From the NCBI GenBank assembly GCA_005777415.1, contig SXMI01000079.1, positions 1 to 8,021 of the forward strand: a stretch of 8,021 nt of DNA, given 5' to 3'. Below are positions 1-6,424 of this stretch, piece by piece. A program made the translations under genes and the position numbers. The notes below the pieces were generated by a model, which saw only the letters and a program-made list of their open reading frames with translations, was not told where the DNA came from and did not search any database. Origin of the DNA: Actinomycetota bacterium (lineage in GTDB: Bacteria > Actinomycetota > Acidimicrobiia > Acidimicrobiales > Microtrichaceae). Every line of letters starts with the position of its first letter. Position 1 is the first letter of the stretch.

Positions 1-1130
1 CGGCCGGCGACTACATCCGCAGGATGACCTGGCCCATCATCGAGGGCTCGTCCCTGCTCCACTGGCACATCCACCGGGGCAAGCGCTCGATCACCCTCGA
101 CCTCCGGACCGATGAGGCCCAGGAGATCTTCCGGGACCTGGTGCGCGGCGCCGACGCCGTCGTCGAGGCGATGCGACCGGGTGCGCTCGCCCGCCGCGGG
201 CTCGGCTATGAGGACCTCCTCGAGGTCAACCCGGCCATCGTGTTCTGCACGATCTCGGGCTACGGGATGACCGGTCCCTACGCCAACCTGCCGAGCCACG
301 GGATCGCCTACGACACCTGGGCCGGGCTGGTGAACGTGGCGCACAACGAGGACGGGTTCCCGTACCTGCCCGAACACGCGTCGGTCGGCATCCACGCCGG
401 ACCGTTGTTCGCCGCCTTCGGGGTGCTCGCCGGTGTGGTCAAGGCCCGGGCGACGGGTGTGGGCTCGTTCCTCGAGGTCGCCCAGTCCGACGCCTCGGCG
501 GCCATGGACTGGCTCCGGTCCGAGACGTGGAAGGCCTACGAGCGTCCGGAGTCCGAGGTGACCGGCAACGCGTCCGACGACTACGAGCGTCGGGCACCGG
601 GCACCGCCGGGATGGAGGAGGGCGTCCGCTACCAGGTGTACGAGTCCTCCGACGGCTACGTGTTGTTCATGGCCTCGGAGCAGGAGTTCTGGCGGAACTT
701 CTGTGAGGGGGTCGGCCGGATGGACATGTTCGAGCGCTGGCCCGGGAGCACCTACGGCGACCACGCCCGCGGCAACACCGAGATGCGCCGGGAGCTCGCC
801 GCGATCTTCGCCACGCGGACGACCCAGGAGTGGATCGAGTGGTCGGGCGAGGTCAACACGACGATCGCCCCGGTGAACACCCCCCGGACGCTGGCCGACG
901 ATCCGCAGTTCCTCGACCGGCTCGGGTTCATGCCGCACGAGACGCACGGGGCGGACATGATCCCGTACCCGGTCAAGTTCGTCGACGCCGAGCTGCCGGA
1001 CCCCGGACCGGCGCCCACCGCCGGCCAGCACACCGACGAGGTGCTCGCCGAGGTGCTCGGCTACGACGCCGAGCGGATCGCCGAGCTGCGTGCCGCCGGT
1101 GCCCTCGGCTCCTCGGAACCGGCGTCGTGA
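1..1130 (+). CDS. CaiB/BaiF-family CoA-transferase-like protein, 5' truncated, catalytic Asp apparently missing
   Basis: The reading frame is already open at the left edge (first full codon at 3). It reads AGDYIRRM into the Met at 24, and GDYIRR is the stretch that follows the N-terminal Rossmann-like motif in this family. The Met at 24 is therefore internal, and roughly 35-45 residues probably lie outside the window. The 375 visible residues match the family, with ADAVVEAMRPGALARRGLGY, VFCTISGYG and the C-terminal APVNT region. Family members move CoA between acids or racemise 2-methylacyl-CoA in the cytoplasm. Compared with the second family member in this window, the His (codon 297-299, SHGIAY) and Glu (codon 678-680, ASEQEFW) are kept. 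The Asp that carries the acyl anhydride or acts as acid/base is Gly (codon 387-389, SVGIHAGP). It may be a divergent transferase, a partner subunit or an inactive homologue; the substrate is unknown. It overlaps the next gene by 4 nt. Confidence 0.9.
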   Translation, partial: AGDYIRRMTWPIIEGSSLLHWHIHRGKRSITLDLRTDEAQEIFRDLVRGADAVVEAMRPGALARRGLGYEDLLEVNPAIVFCTISGYGMTGPYANLPSHGIAYDTWAGLVNVAHNEDGFPYLPEHASVGIHAGPLFAAFGVLAGVVKARATGVGSFLEVAQSDASAAMDWLRSETWKAYERPESEVTGNASDDYERRAPGTAGMEEGVRYQVYESSDGYVLFMASEQEFWRNFCEGVGRMDMFERWPGSTYGDHARGNTEMRRELAAIFATRTTQEWIEWSGEVNTTIAPVNTPRTLADDPQFLDRLGFMPHETHGADMIPYPVKFVDAELPDPGPAPTAGQHTDEVLAEVLGYDAERIAELRAAGALGSSEPAS

Positions 1131-1987
1131 GGTTCTGTCAGGCGCTGCTCGGAGCCGCCCCGAGGGACTGGCCGACGATCGCAGCGGCGGCGGAGGCCGC
1201 CGGGTTCGACTCGGTGGCGGTGTCGGACCACGTCGTCTACCCGAGTTACCTCAGCTCGAAGTACCCCTACACCCCGGACGGGACGCCGCTGTTCAGCCCC
1301 GACGAGGACTGGCCCGACCCGTGGGTCGCCATCGGCGCCATGTCGTCGGTGACCTCCACGCTCAGGTTCCTGACGAACGTCTACGTGCTCCCGCTCCGGA
1401 ACCCCTTCGTGGTGGCCAAGGCCGTGGGCACGGCGGCGCACCTCTCGGACGGCCGGGTCGGCCTCGGGATCGGCGCGGGGTGGATGGCCGAGGAGTTCGA
1501 GCTGCTCGAGCAGCCCTTCGCCCGCCGTGGCGCCCGGATGGACGAGATGCTCGAGGTCCTGCGCGGGCTCTGGGCGGGCGGCATGGTCGAGCACCACGGC
1601 GAGTTCTACGACTTCGACCCCGTGGAGATGCGTCCGGCGCCCCCGGGTCCCGTCCCCGTGTACGTCGGCGGCCACTCGCCGGCGGCTTTCCGTCGGGCGG
1701 CCCGGCTCGGCGACGGGTGGCTCGGCGTGCACTACCCGGTCGACGAGCTCGTCGCCCACTGCCGGACGTTGCAGCAGGCCCGGGAGGACGCCGGCACCGC
1801 GGATCGCCCCTTCGAGATCATCGCGTCGCCGTTGGCGGCACCCGCAGGGGACCTGCTCGAGCAGCTGGCGGCGGAGGGTGTGACGACGATCCTGACCTCG
1901 GCGTGGATGGCCTCGGGGGTGAATGCGCCGGAGACCGCCCAGGCGATCGAGCTGGTCGGGGCCTTCGGGGAGCGGTTCGTCCGCTGA
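1127..1987 (+). CDS. LLM-class (luciferase-like) oxidoreductase, probably F420-dependent
   Basis: This 286-residue protein has the normal length for the family and is predicted to be a soluble TIM-barrel oxidoreductase. Visible family features are the start MRFCQALLGA, the SDHVVYP strand end (residues 33-39), VYVLPLRNPFVVAKAVGTAAHLSDGR (85-110 region), the GLGIGAGWMAEEFE loop (113-124) that contacts the cofactor phosphate in relatives, and VYVGGHSPAAFRRAARLGDGW (178-198). Members of this branch in actinomycetes mostly use coenzyme F420 for hydride transfer, while some relatives use FMN; sequence alone does not settle the cofactor or substrate. The frame is open further upstream, but homology begins at the GTG at 1127. 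That GTG overlaps the previous stop as GTGA and has a weak GGAA 8 nt upstream. The overlap implies translational coupling to the CaiB-like gene, so the two products probably serve the same pathway. Confidence 0.9.
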   Translation: MRFCQALLGAAPRDWPTIAAAAEAAGFDSVAVSDHVVYPSYLSSKYPYTPDGTPLFSPDEDWPDPWVAIGAMSSVTSTLRFLTNVYVLPLRNPFVVAKAVGTAAHLSDGRVGLGIGAGWMAEEFELLEQPFARRGARMDEMLEVLRGLWAGGMVEHHGEFYDFDPVEMRPAPPGPVPVYVGGHSPAAFRRAARLGDGWLGVHYPVDELVAHCRTLQQAREDAGTADRPFEIIASPLAAPAGDLLEQLAAEGVTTILTSAWMASGVNAPETAQAIELVGAFGERFVR

Positions 1988-2051
1988 GCGGTTCCTCCGG
2001 CTCCCGGCGTGAGCGTGTTCCGACCGGCGGCGCGTCGGGCAACATGGTCGG

Positions 2052-2732
2052 GTGAGCGAGACCGAGGCGACAGGCACGGGCGTCGGGCCCGGGGGCGGCG
2101 GCTCGCCGCGCGATCTCGGCCCGATCGAAGGCCACGAGGTGCCCGGGACAGGCGGTCCGGTGGCGTCGACGGGTGTGGTCGTGCGTCGAGGTGTCGGCGG
2201 TGAGCTGCGTCAGGCCGCCCGTGACATCCGGGACGTGCAGCGGCGGGGCGAGGTGCCGAACTCCCGGCCGCTCCCGGACTGGGTGCGTCGCCTGGCCTGG
2301 CTGCTCGACGATGCGTTCGCCGTTCCGGGGACCGACGGCCGCCGGGTCGGGGTGGACGGGATGCTCACCTTCGTGCCGGTGGTCGGCGACCTGGCCGGTC
2401 TCGGTCTGTCGCTGGTGGTGGTGCTCGCCGGCGTGGGGGCCGGCGTGTCGCTCCCGACCACGCTGCGGATGCTCCTGAACGTCGGGTTCGAGTCACTCGT
2501 CGGACTGGTCCCCTTCGGCGGGGCGCTCGCCGACATGGTCTACAAGGCCAACAACCGCAACGTCCGGTTGATCGAGCAGGACCTGGCCGACCGTCGACGC
2601 ACCCGCCGGTCGTCCGCGGCCGTCCTGGCGCTGACGGTCCTGGTGCTCGCCGTCGGCGCGGTGATGACCGTGCTCGTCATGGTGGCGGGCGTGGCGCTGC
2701 TGGTCTGGTTCCTGGCGTGGTTGATCGGATGA
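2052..2732 (+). CDS. DUF4112-domain membrane protein
   Basis: This is a 226-residue protein. Residues 1-50 are Gly/Ser-rich and probably disordered, and are followed by a charged helix (ELRQAARDIRDVQRR). Residues about 78-180 match DUF4112: a WLLDDAFAVPGTDGRRVGVDG segment, then FVPVVGDLAGLGLS, a hydrophobic stretch, LVGLVPFGGALADMVYKANNRN and a final IEQDLADRRR. The domain has no established biochemical role. Hydrophobic stretches at about 113-135 and 138-160, and a strongly hydrophobic tail at 189-225 preceded by a basic RRRTRR, indicate an integral membrane protein with one or two extra C-terminal spans. The GTG at 2052 was chosen because it is the first start in frame after the 64-nt gap; no clear Shine-Dalgarno precedes it, so the start is uncertain. 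Its stop overlaps the regulator's ATG as ATGA. Confidence 0.82.
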   Translation: MSETEATGTGVGPGGGGSPRDLGPIEGHEVPGTGGPVASTGVVVRRGVGGELRQAARDIRDVQRRGEVPNSRPLPDWVRRLAWLLDDAFAVPGTDGRRVGVDGMLTFVPVVGDLAGLGLSLVVVLAGVGAGVSLPTTLRMLLNVGFESLVGLVPFGGALADMVYKANNRNVRLIEQDLADRRRTRRSSAAVLALTVLVLAVGAVMTVLVMVAGVALLVWFLAWLIG

Positions 2733-3382
2733 GCACCGCCGACCTGAGGGCCGTCGACGGGAGACGACCCGGCCGTCGCGGGCTCGCCACCCGGGCGCGT
2801 CTCCTGGAGGAGACCCGTGACCTGCTGGCGACCACCTCGTACCGGGATCTGAAGGTCGTCGACGTCGCCCGGGCCGCCGGGACCTCGCCGGCGACCTTCT
2901 ACCAGTACTTCCCCGACGCCGAGACCGCGATCCTGGCGCTGGCCGACGAGCTGGTCGGCGAGAGCCGGGAGCGCCTGACCCGACCGGTGCGCGACGCCAC
3001 CTGGTCGGGTCGATCGGCCTACGAGACCTGCGAGCGCATCGCCGGGACGTTCCTCGACTTCTGGGACGAGCACCGTCCGATCCTGGCGGTGATCGACCTG
3101 GCGGCGACCGAGGGAGATCTCCGGTTCCGGGAGCTGCGGGTCCGACTGCTGAGCTCGTTCACCGAGGCGACCGTCGCCGCGGTCCACTCCCAGCAGGAGG
3201 CCGGCCGCCTGCCGGACGACCTCGACCCGACCGCCACCGCCGCCGTGCTGGTCGCCATGCTGGCCCAGGTCTCGGGTCACCACTACGGGATCGAGCGGTA
3301 CGGGACCACGACGGCCGAGATCCGCCGGGCCATGGCCCGGCTCCTGTACTCGGGCATCACGGGGCGTCGACCCCCCGGTTGA
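2729..3382 (+). CDS. TetR-family transcriptional regulator
   Basis: This 217-residue protein has the usual TetR length and layout. The N-terminal DNA-binding domain spans about residues 15-65. It contains RARLLEETRDLLATTSYRDL and the helix-turn-helix VVDVARAAGTSPATFYQYFPDAETAILAL; TSPATFYQYF is the recognition-helix signature. Residues 70-217 form the variable all-helical ligand and dimer domain. The ATG at 2729 sits in ATGA with the previous stop and is preferred over the in-frame GTG at 2717, which would add only four residues lying inside the upstream gene. The gene lies 76 nt before the acyl-CoA dehydrogenase, whose leader holds a perfect inverted repeat of TetR-operator type. It therefore probably represses the downstream acyl-CoA operon and responds to an acyl-CoA or pathway intermediate; both points are inference. 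Confidence 0.93.
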   Translation: MSTADLRAVDGRRPGRRGLATRARLLEETRDLLATTSYRDLKVVDVARAAGTSPATFYQYFPDAETAILALADELVGESRERLTRPVRDATWSGRSAYETCERIAGTFLDFWDEHRPILAVIDLAATEGDLRFRELRVRLLSSFTEATVAAVHSQQEAGRLPDDLDPTATAAVLVAMLAQVSGHHYGIERYGTTTAEIRRAMARLLYSGITGRRPPG

Positions 3383-3390
3383 CCCCGGCG

Positions 3391-3413
3391 CGTTCGGCAC
3401 CTGCGGCCGAGCG
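3391..3413 (+). terminator. Stem-loop after the TetR gene, possible terminator
   Basis: CGTTCGGC (3391-3398) can pair with GCCGAGCG (3406-3413) as an 8-bp stem with one G-T pair and a 7-nt loop. It begins 9 nt after the regulator stop and ends just before the -10-like TACAAT. No T-run follows, so it would be a tail-less actinobacterial type at best. In DNA this GC-rich, hairpins of this size also arise by chance. Confidence 0.3.
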
Positions 3414-3417
3414 GGCG

Positions 3418-3423
3418 TACAAT
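3418..3423 (+). promoter_or_regulatory. -10-like hexamer TACAAT of the acyl-CoA operon
   Basis: TACAAT differs from the sigma-70-type consensus TATAAT at one position and stands out in a GC-rich gap. It overlaps the left end of the inverted repeat, so transcription would start near 3430 with a leader of about 30 nt. No good -35 is present at 17-19 nt spacing (the best is TTCGGC at 3393-3398), which would fit an activator-independent but weak, or alternative-sigma, promoter. Confidence 0.4.
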
Positions 3424-3441
3424 CTGACGGTCCGTCAGATT
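3421..3441. promoter_or_regulatory. Perfect 10-1-10 inverted repeat, likely TetR-family operator
   Basis: The left arm AATCTGACGG (3421-3430), centre T (3431) and right arm CCGTCAGATT (3432-3441) match perfectly over ten pairs. A third half-site, CGTCAG, recurs at 3443-3448, exactly 10 bp (one helical turn) after the same hexamer at 3433-3438. The length and symmetry are typical of TetR-family operators. Its position over the -10-like hexamer and just upstream of the Shine-Dalgarno suits repression of the acyl-CoA dehydrogenase operon. The neighbouring TetR protein is the natural candidate to bind it, but that pairing is inferred from position only. Confidence 0.72.
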
Positions 3442-3446
3442 TCGTC

Positions 3447-3453
3447 AGGGGAG
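3447..3453 (+). promoter_or_regulatory. Ribosome binding site AGGGGAG that decides the acyl-CoA dehydrogenase start
   Basis: AGGGGAG ends 5 nt before the ATG at 3459. An in-frame GTG at 3453 overlaps this element and so could not use it, which favours the ATG. The protein also begins with the family-typical MDFEFSPDQQAF only from that ATG. Confidence 0.7.
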
Positions 3454-3458
3454 TGGTC

Positions 3459-4682
3459 ATGGACTTCGAGTTCTCGCCCGATCAGCAGGCCTTCGCCAAG
3501 GAGGTCCAGGCCTTCCTCGACGAGCACGACGACCCGGCCGTGTTCGACGTGACCCGGGAGAACATGGCGCAGATCGTCGACACTCCCGCCCGGCGGGCGT
3601 TCATGAAGGAACTCGGCCACAAGGGGTGGCTCGGGATCACCTGGCCCGAGGAGTACGGCGGCTCCGGCGGCGAGGGCGTCTACGAGTACATCCTCAACGA
3701 GGAGCTCGCCGGGCGTGGCGGGCCCCAGATCGGCAAAGGCGTCGGCATCATCGGCAAGACGCTGATCGCCCACGGGTCGGACTTCCTCAAGGAGACGTTC
3801 CTCCCGATGATCCTGGAGAACGACGTCGAGTTCGCCGTCGGCTACTCCGAACCGAACGCCGGGTCGGACGCTGCGTCCATGCGCCTGAAGGCCGAGCGCC
3901 ACACGACCGAGGACGGCCGCACCGGTTGGCTGCTGAACGGCCAGAAGACCTGGACGACCTCGGCGCACTTCGCCGAGTGGTACTGGCTGGGCACCAGGAC
4001 CGACCCCGACAACAAGCACATGGGGATCACCCTCATGCTCGTGCCGCTCGACCAGGAGGGCATCACGGTCAACGGGCTGTGGACGCTCGGCAACGACGAA
4101 CGCACGAACGAGGTCTGGATCGACGACGTCTTCGTCCCGGACGAGTACGTCGTCGGCGAGGTCAACAAGGGGTTCGTCTACATCTCCCAGGCGCTCGACC
4201 TGGAGCGCTTCACGATGTTCACGTACAGCCCGATCAAGGAGCGCCTCGATCTGCTCACCGACCACGTCCGCAGCGCAGTCCGTGACGGCGAGCCGCTCCG
4301 TGACGACCCGGTCGTCCGGTCGCGCATGGCGAACCTCCACACCCAGGCCGAGGTGGCCCGGGTGATGGGGCTCAAGTTCGTCGCCGAGGCGGTCAAGGTC
4401 GAGCACGCGGCCAAGGCGGGCGAGGACTTCCAGCCGCCCACCGTCGTGGCCTCCGAGTACAAGCTGTTCGCCACGGAGTTCTCGAAGCGGCTGGCGGACG
4501 AGTCCATGGACATCTGCGGCCCGGGGTCACAGCTCCGTGTCGGCACCGAGGACGCCCCCATGGTCGGGCGGGCCGAGTCGACCTACCGCTACACCGTGAT
4601 CGACACGATCGGCGGCGGCTCGTCCGAGATCCAGAAGAACATCATCGCCCGGCGTGGTCTGGGCCTGCCGAAGAACTTCTGA
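3459..4682 (+). CDS. Acyl-CoA dehydrogenase with helix-G catalytic Glu but degenerate FAD-contact motifs
   Basis: This 407-residue flavoenzyme-family protein would introduce the alpha-beta double bond of an acyl-CoA. The N-terminal helical domain begins MDFEFSPDQQ, with the LGITWPEEYGGSGG motif at about 58-71. The middle beta domain holds FAVGYSEPNAGSDAASM (125-141, acyl-CoA dehydrogenase signature 1) and LLNGQKTWTTSA (158-169). In the C-terminal domain, E249 in ALDLERF aligns with the helix-G catalytic Glu of isovaleryl- and long-chain acyl-CoA dehydrogenases. The alternative MCAD-type position is Gly386 in IGGGSSEIQ. The usual R-x-Q-F FAD contact 26 residues after E249 reads RDGEPL, and the GGxG loop reads CGPGSQL. 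Such a pattern is seen in subunits of alpha2beta2 enzymes like mycobacterial FadE28-FadE29. It is first in the putative operon, behind the inverted repeat. The substrate is not known. Confidence 0.95.
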   Translation: MDFEFSPDQQAFAKEVQAFLDEHDDPAVFDVTRENMAQIVDTPARRAFMKELGHKGWLGITWPEEYGGSGGEGVYEYILNEELAGRGGPQIGKGVGIIGKTLIAHGSDFLKETFLPMILENDVEFAVGYSEPNAGSDAASMRLKAERHTTEDGRTGWLLNGQKTWTTSAHFAEWYWLGTRTDPDNKHMGITLMLVPLDQEGITVNGLWTLGNDERTNEVWIDDVFVPDEYVVGEVNKGFVYISQALDLERFTMFTYSPIKERLDLLTDHVRSAVRDGEPLRDDPVVRSRMANLHTQAEVARVMGLKFVAEAVKVEHAAKAGEDFQPPTVVASEYKLFATEFSKRLADESMDICGPGSQLRVGTEDAPMVGRAESTYRYTVIDTIGGGSSEIQKNIIARRGLGLPKNF

Positions 4683-4709
4683 GCGGCGGAACGGGACCGG
4701 GACGATCCG

Positions 4710-5879
4710 ATGGGTGACTGCGGCGCGCTCTGCGGGGCGAGGGTGCTCGACCTCGCCTCCGTGGGACCGGGGGCCCGCGCCTCGCGGATCCTGGCCGACT
4801 ACGGCGCCGACGTCGTGAAGGTCGGTGCGGTGCCCCGCTCGGGCGCGGTGCAGATCGTCCCGCCCCACTACGCGTACTCGGGCAACCGGGGGATGCGCCG
4901 GGCGTCGTTCGACCTCAAGTCGGAGGACGGGCGCAGCGCCTTCCTGGCGCTCGCCGACCGGGCCGACGTGGTGGTCGAGTCGTTCCGTCCGGGTGTCGCC
5001 GCCCGACTGGGGATCGGCGCCGGCGACCTCCTGGCGCGCAACCCACGGCTCGTCTACTGCTCGACCTCCGGCTACGGCCAGCACGGGCCGCGGCGCTCCT
5101 GGGCGGGTCACGACCTCAACTACCTGGCGGTCGGAGGGTTCCTCGACTGCAGCGGCCGCCGGGAGGACGGACGGCCGGCCCTGCCCGGCGCGACGGTCGC
5201 CGACATCGCGGCCGGGGGCATGCAGGCGGCGATGTCCGTGGTTGCGGCGCTGCTGGAGCGGGAGCGGACCGGCACCGGTCAGCACCTCGACGTGTCGATT
5301 GCCGACGGCGTGCTCGCCATGATGAGCCTGTACGCCGACGAGTACCTGGCCACCGGGACCGAACCCGGTCCGGGTCACTACATCCTCACCGGGCGGTACG
5401 CCTGCTACGAGGTGTACGGGTGCTCGGACGGCCGGTACCTCACCGTCGGGGCGATCGAGCCGGCGTTCTGGGCCAACCTCTGTCGTGAGCTGGGCCTCGA
5501 GCAGTGGATCGAGTCGCAGCTCGACGACGAGGTGCAGGACCGGATCCGGGCCGATCTCACCGCCGCATTCGCGCAGCGCACCCGGGACGAATGGGTGGAC
5601 CAGCTCGGCCCGGCGGACTGCTGCGTCGCCCCGGTGAACTCGATCGCCGAGGCCGTGGTCGACGACCAGTACGAGGCCCGTGGCGCAGTCGTGCCGGCCG
5701 TGCACCCGGTCGCCGGTGACTTCCGTCAGCTCGCTCCGATCTGGGCCGGTACGGAGCTCCCAGAACTGCCGGTGTCGGTGCCGGACGGCGGGGTGAGCGA
5801 TGCCGTCGAGCTCCTGTCCGAGGCGGGCTGCGACCCGGATCAGGTGGCCGCATGGATCGACGGAGGGGTGGTGGCGTGA
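4710..5879 (+). CDS. CaiB/BaiF-family protein, probable alpha-methylacyl-CoA racemase
   Basis: This 389-residue protein begins with the family N-terminus GARVLDLASVGPGARASRILADYGADVVKV. It carries the active-site set known from Mycobacterium tuberculosis alpha-methylacyl-CoA racemase (His126, Asp156, Glu241 there): His134 in AGHDLNY, Asp165 in TVADIAAGGM and Glu250 in VGAIEPAFW. The surrounding segments GFLDCSGR, LLERERTGTGQHLDVSIADG and FAQRTRDEWV also match that group better than formyl-CoA-type transferases. The enzyme would interconvert (2R)- and (2S)-2-methylacyl-CoA, so branched side chains can enter beta-oxidation. That role fits its place between acyl-CoA dehydrogenase and hydratase genes. 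A CoA-transferase activity cannot be excluded. The ATG is 27 nt after the previous stop with only a weak purine-rich site, and the gene's end overlaps the next start. Confidence 0.92.
   Translation: MGDCGALCGARVLDLASVGPGARASRILADYGADVVKVGAVPRSGAVQIVPPHYAYSGNRGMRRASFDLKSEDGRSAFLALADRADVVVESFRPGVAARLGIGAGDLLARNPRLVYCSTSGYGQHGPRRSWAGHDLNYLAVGGFLDCSGRREDGRPALPGATVADIAAGGMQAAMSVVAALLERERTGTGQHLDVSIADGVLAMMSLYADEYLATGTEPGPGHYILTGRYACYEVYGCSDGRYLTVGAIEPAFWANLCRELGLEQWIESQLDDEVQDRIRADLTAAFAQRTRDEWVDQLGPADCCVAPVNSIAEAVVDDQYEARGAVVPAVHPVAGDFRQLAPIWAGTELPELPVSVPDGGVSDAVELLSEAGCDPDQVAAWIDGGVVA
5862..5868 (+). promoter_or_regulatory. Ribosome binding site GGAGGGG inside the end of the racemase gene
   Basis: A near-perfect Shine-Dalgarno lies 7 nt before the GTG at 5876, within the last codons of the racemase gene. 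It fixes the hotdog gene's start at 5876 and argues against the in-frame ATG at 5852, which would add eight residues (MDRRRGGG) and has no such site. Confidence 0.72.
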
Positions 5880-6424
5880 GCGACGGAGGAACCGGTGCGC
5901 CGGTCGACGTGCCCGAGGACGTGCTCGGGCTGATCGGCCGGCCGCAGTACCCGAGCACCGCCGGGTTCGATGTGGAGCGCAGCTACAGCTGGGACACGCT
6001 CGCAGCGACGCAGAACGGCAACCCCTTGTTCTGGGACGAGTCGGTGGGCGAGGAGCTCACCGGCGGTCCGATCGCCGTGCCCACCACGCTGTCGCTGTGG
6101 ATGCGGCCCCACTACTGGGAGCCGGGTGCGGCCGGCGAGCAGGTCGCCCTCCAGGTCCACTTCGACATGAAGGCCCGCTTCGACCTGCCCGAGGCCGTGA
6201 TGACCGACAACACGATCGTCTTCCACGAGCCGGTGCGACCTGGCGACCGGATCAGCCACCAGCAGGTGCTGCGTTCGGTGAGCGGCCCGAAGTCCACCAA
6301 GCTCGGCTCGGGTCGATTCTGGGTGATCGACATCGAGTACCACAACCAGCGCGGCGACCTGGTCGGCGTCGAGTCGTACACCGGCTTCGGCTACCGCCGC
6401 GACGATGCGGGGGCGGCGTCGTGA
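5876..6424 (+). CDS. Hotdog-fold MaoC/FAS1-type dehydratase N-terminal-like subunit, dyad lost
   Basis: This 182-residue single hotdog domain resembles the MaoC N-terminal (FAS1-like dehydratase) family. It opens with a helix and strand (VLGLIGRPQYPSTAGFDVERSYSWDTL), then the sequence AATQNGNPLFWDES around the active-site loop, a central part FDMKARFDLPEAVMTDNTIVFHEPVRPGDRIS, and the strand FWVIDIEYHNQRGDLVGVE. In active R-specific hydratases the loop carries Asp and, five residues later, His. Here those positions are Asn47 and Phe52, so this subunit is probably non-catalytic. It likely pairs with the next gene's product, as the ChsH2 MaoC domain pairs with ChsH1 in cholesterol side-chain degradation; there is no DUF35 extension here. 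Its role would be to shape a pocket for a bulky enoyl-CoA. It is coupled to both neighbours by GTGA overlaps. Confidence 0.88.
   Translation: MSDGGTGAPVDVPEDVLGLIGRPQYPSTAGFDVERSYSWDTLAATQNGNPLFWDESVGEELTGGPIAVPTTLSLWMRPHYWEPGAAGEQVALQVHFDMKARFDLPEAVMTDNTIVFHEPVRPGDRISHQQVLRSVSGPKSTKLGSGRFWVIDIEYHNQRGDLVGVESYTGFGYRRDDAGAAS

Noticed and set aside
24..26. ATG as the start of the first CaiB gene
   Set aside because: Family-like residues (GDYIRR) continue upstream in frame, and the first Rossmann motif is missing, so the true start is outside the window.
1988..2051. Possible promoter between the LLM and DUF4112 genes
   Set aside because: I see no convincing -10/-35 pair, operator or hairpin in these 64 nt; ATG at 2044 opens only a three-codon frame.
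1061..2077. Minus-strand frame of 338 codons and a + strand frame at 1090-2055 across the LLM gene
   Set aside because: Both are Arg/Gly-rich shadows of the LLM oxidoreductase, which shows the real family sequence.
2631..2640. Second copy of part of the operator (CTGACGGTCC)
   Set aside because: Only one half-site with no matching right arm, inside the DUF4112 coding sequence. A similar lone CCGTCAG at 5723-5729 is also inside a gene. Both look like chance matches.
3379..3384. TTGACC as a -35 element
   Set aside because: It is 33 nt from the TACAAT hexamer, about twice the workable spacing, and it overlaps the TetR stop codon.
3435..4406. Minus-strand open frame of 323 codons opposite the first dehydrogenase
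   Set aside because: The + strand gene has clear family motifs throughout. The antisense product is low in complexity (Val, Asp, Leu, Arg) and unlike any family I know.
4527..5705. Minus-strand open frame of 392 codons opposite the racemase gene
   Set aside because: It is a shadow of a well-supported gene, and no domain, start signal or plausible neighbour supports it.
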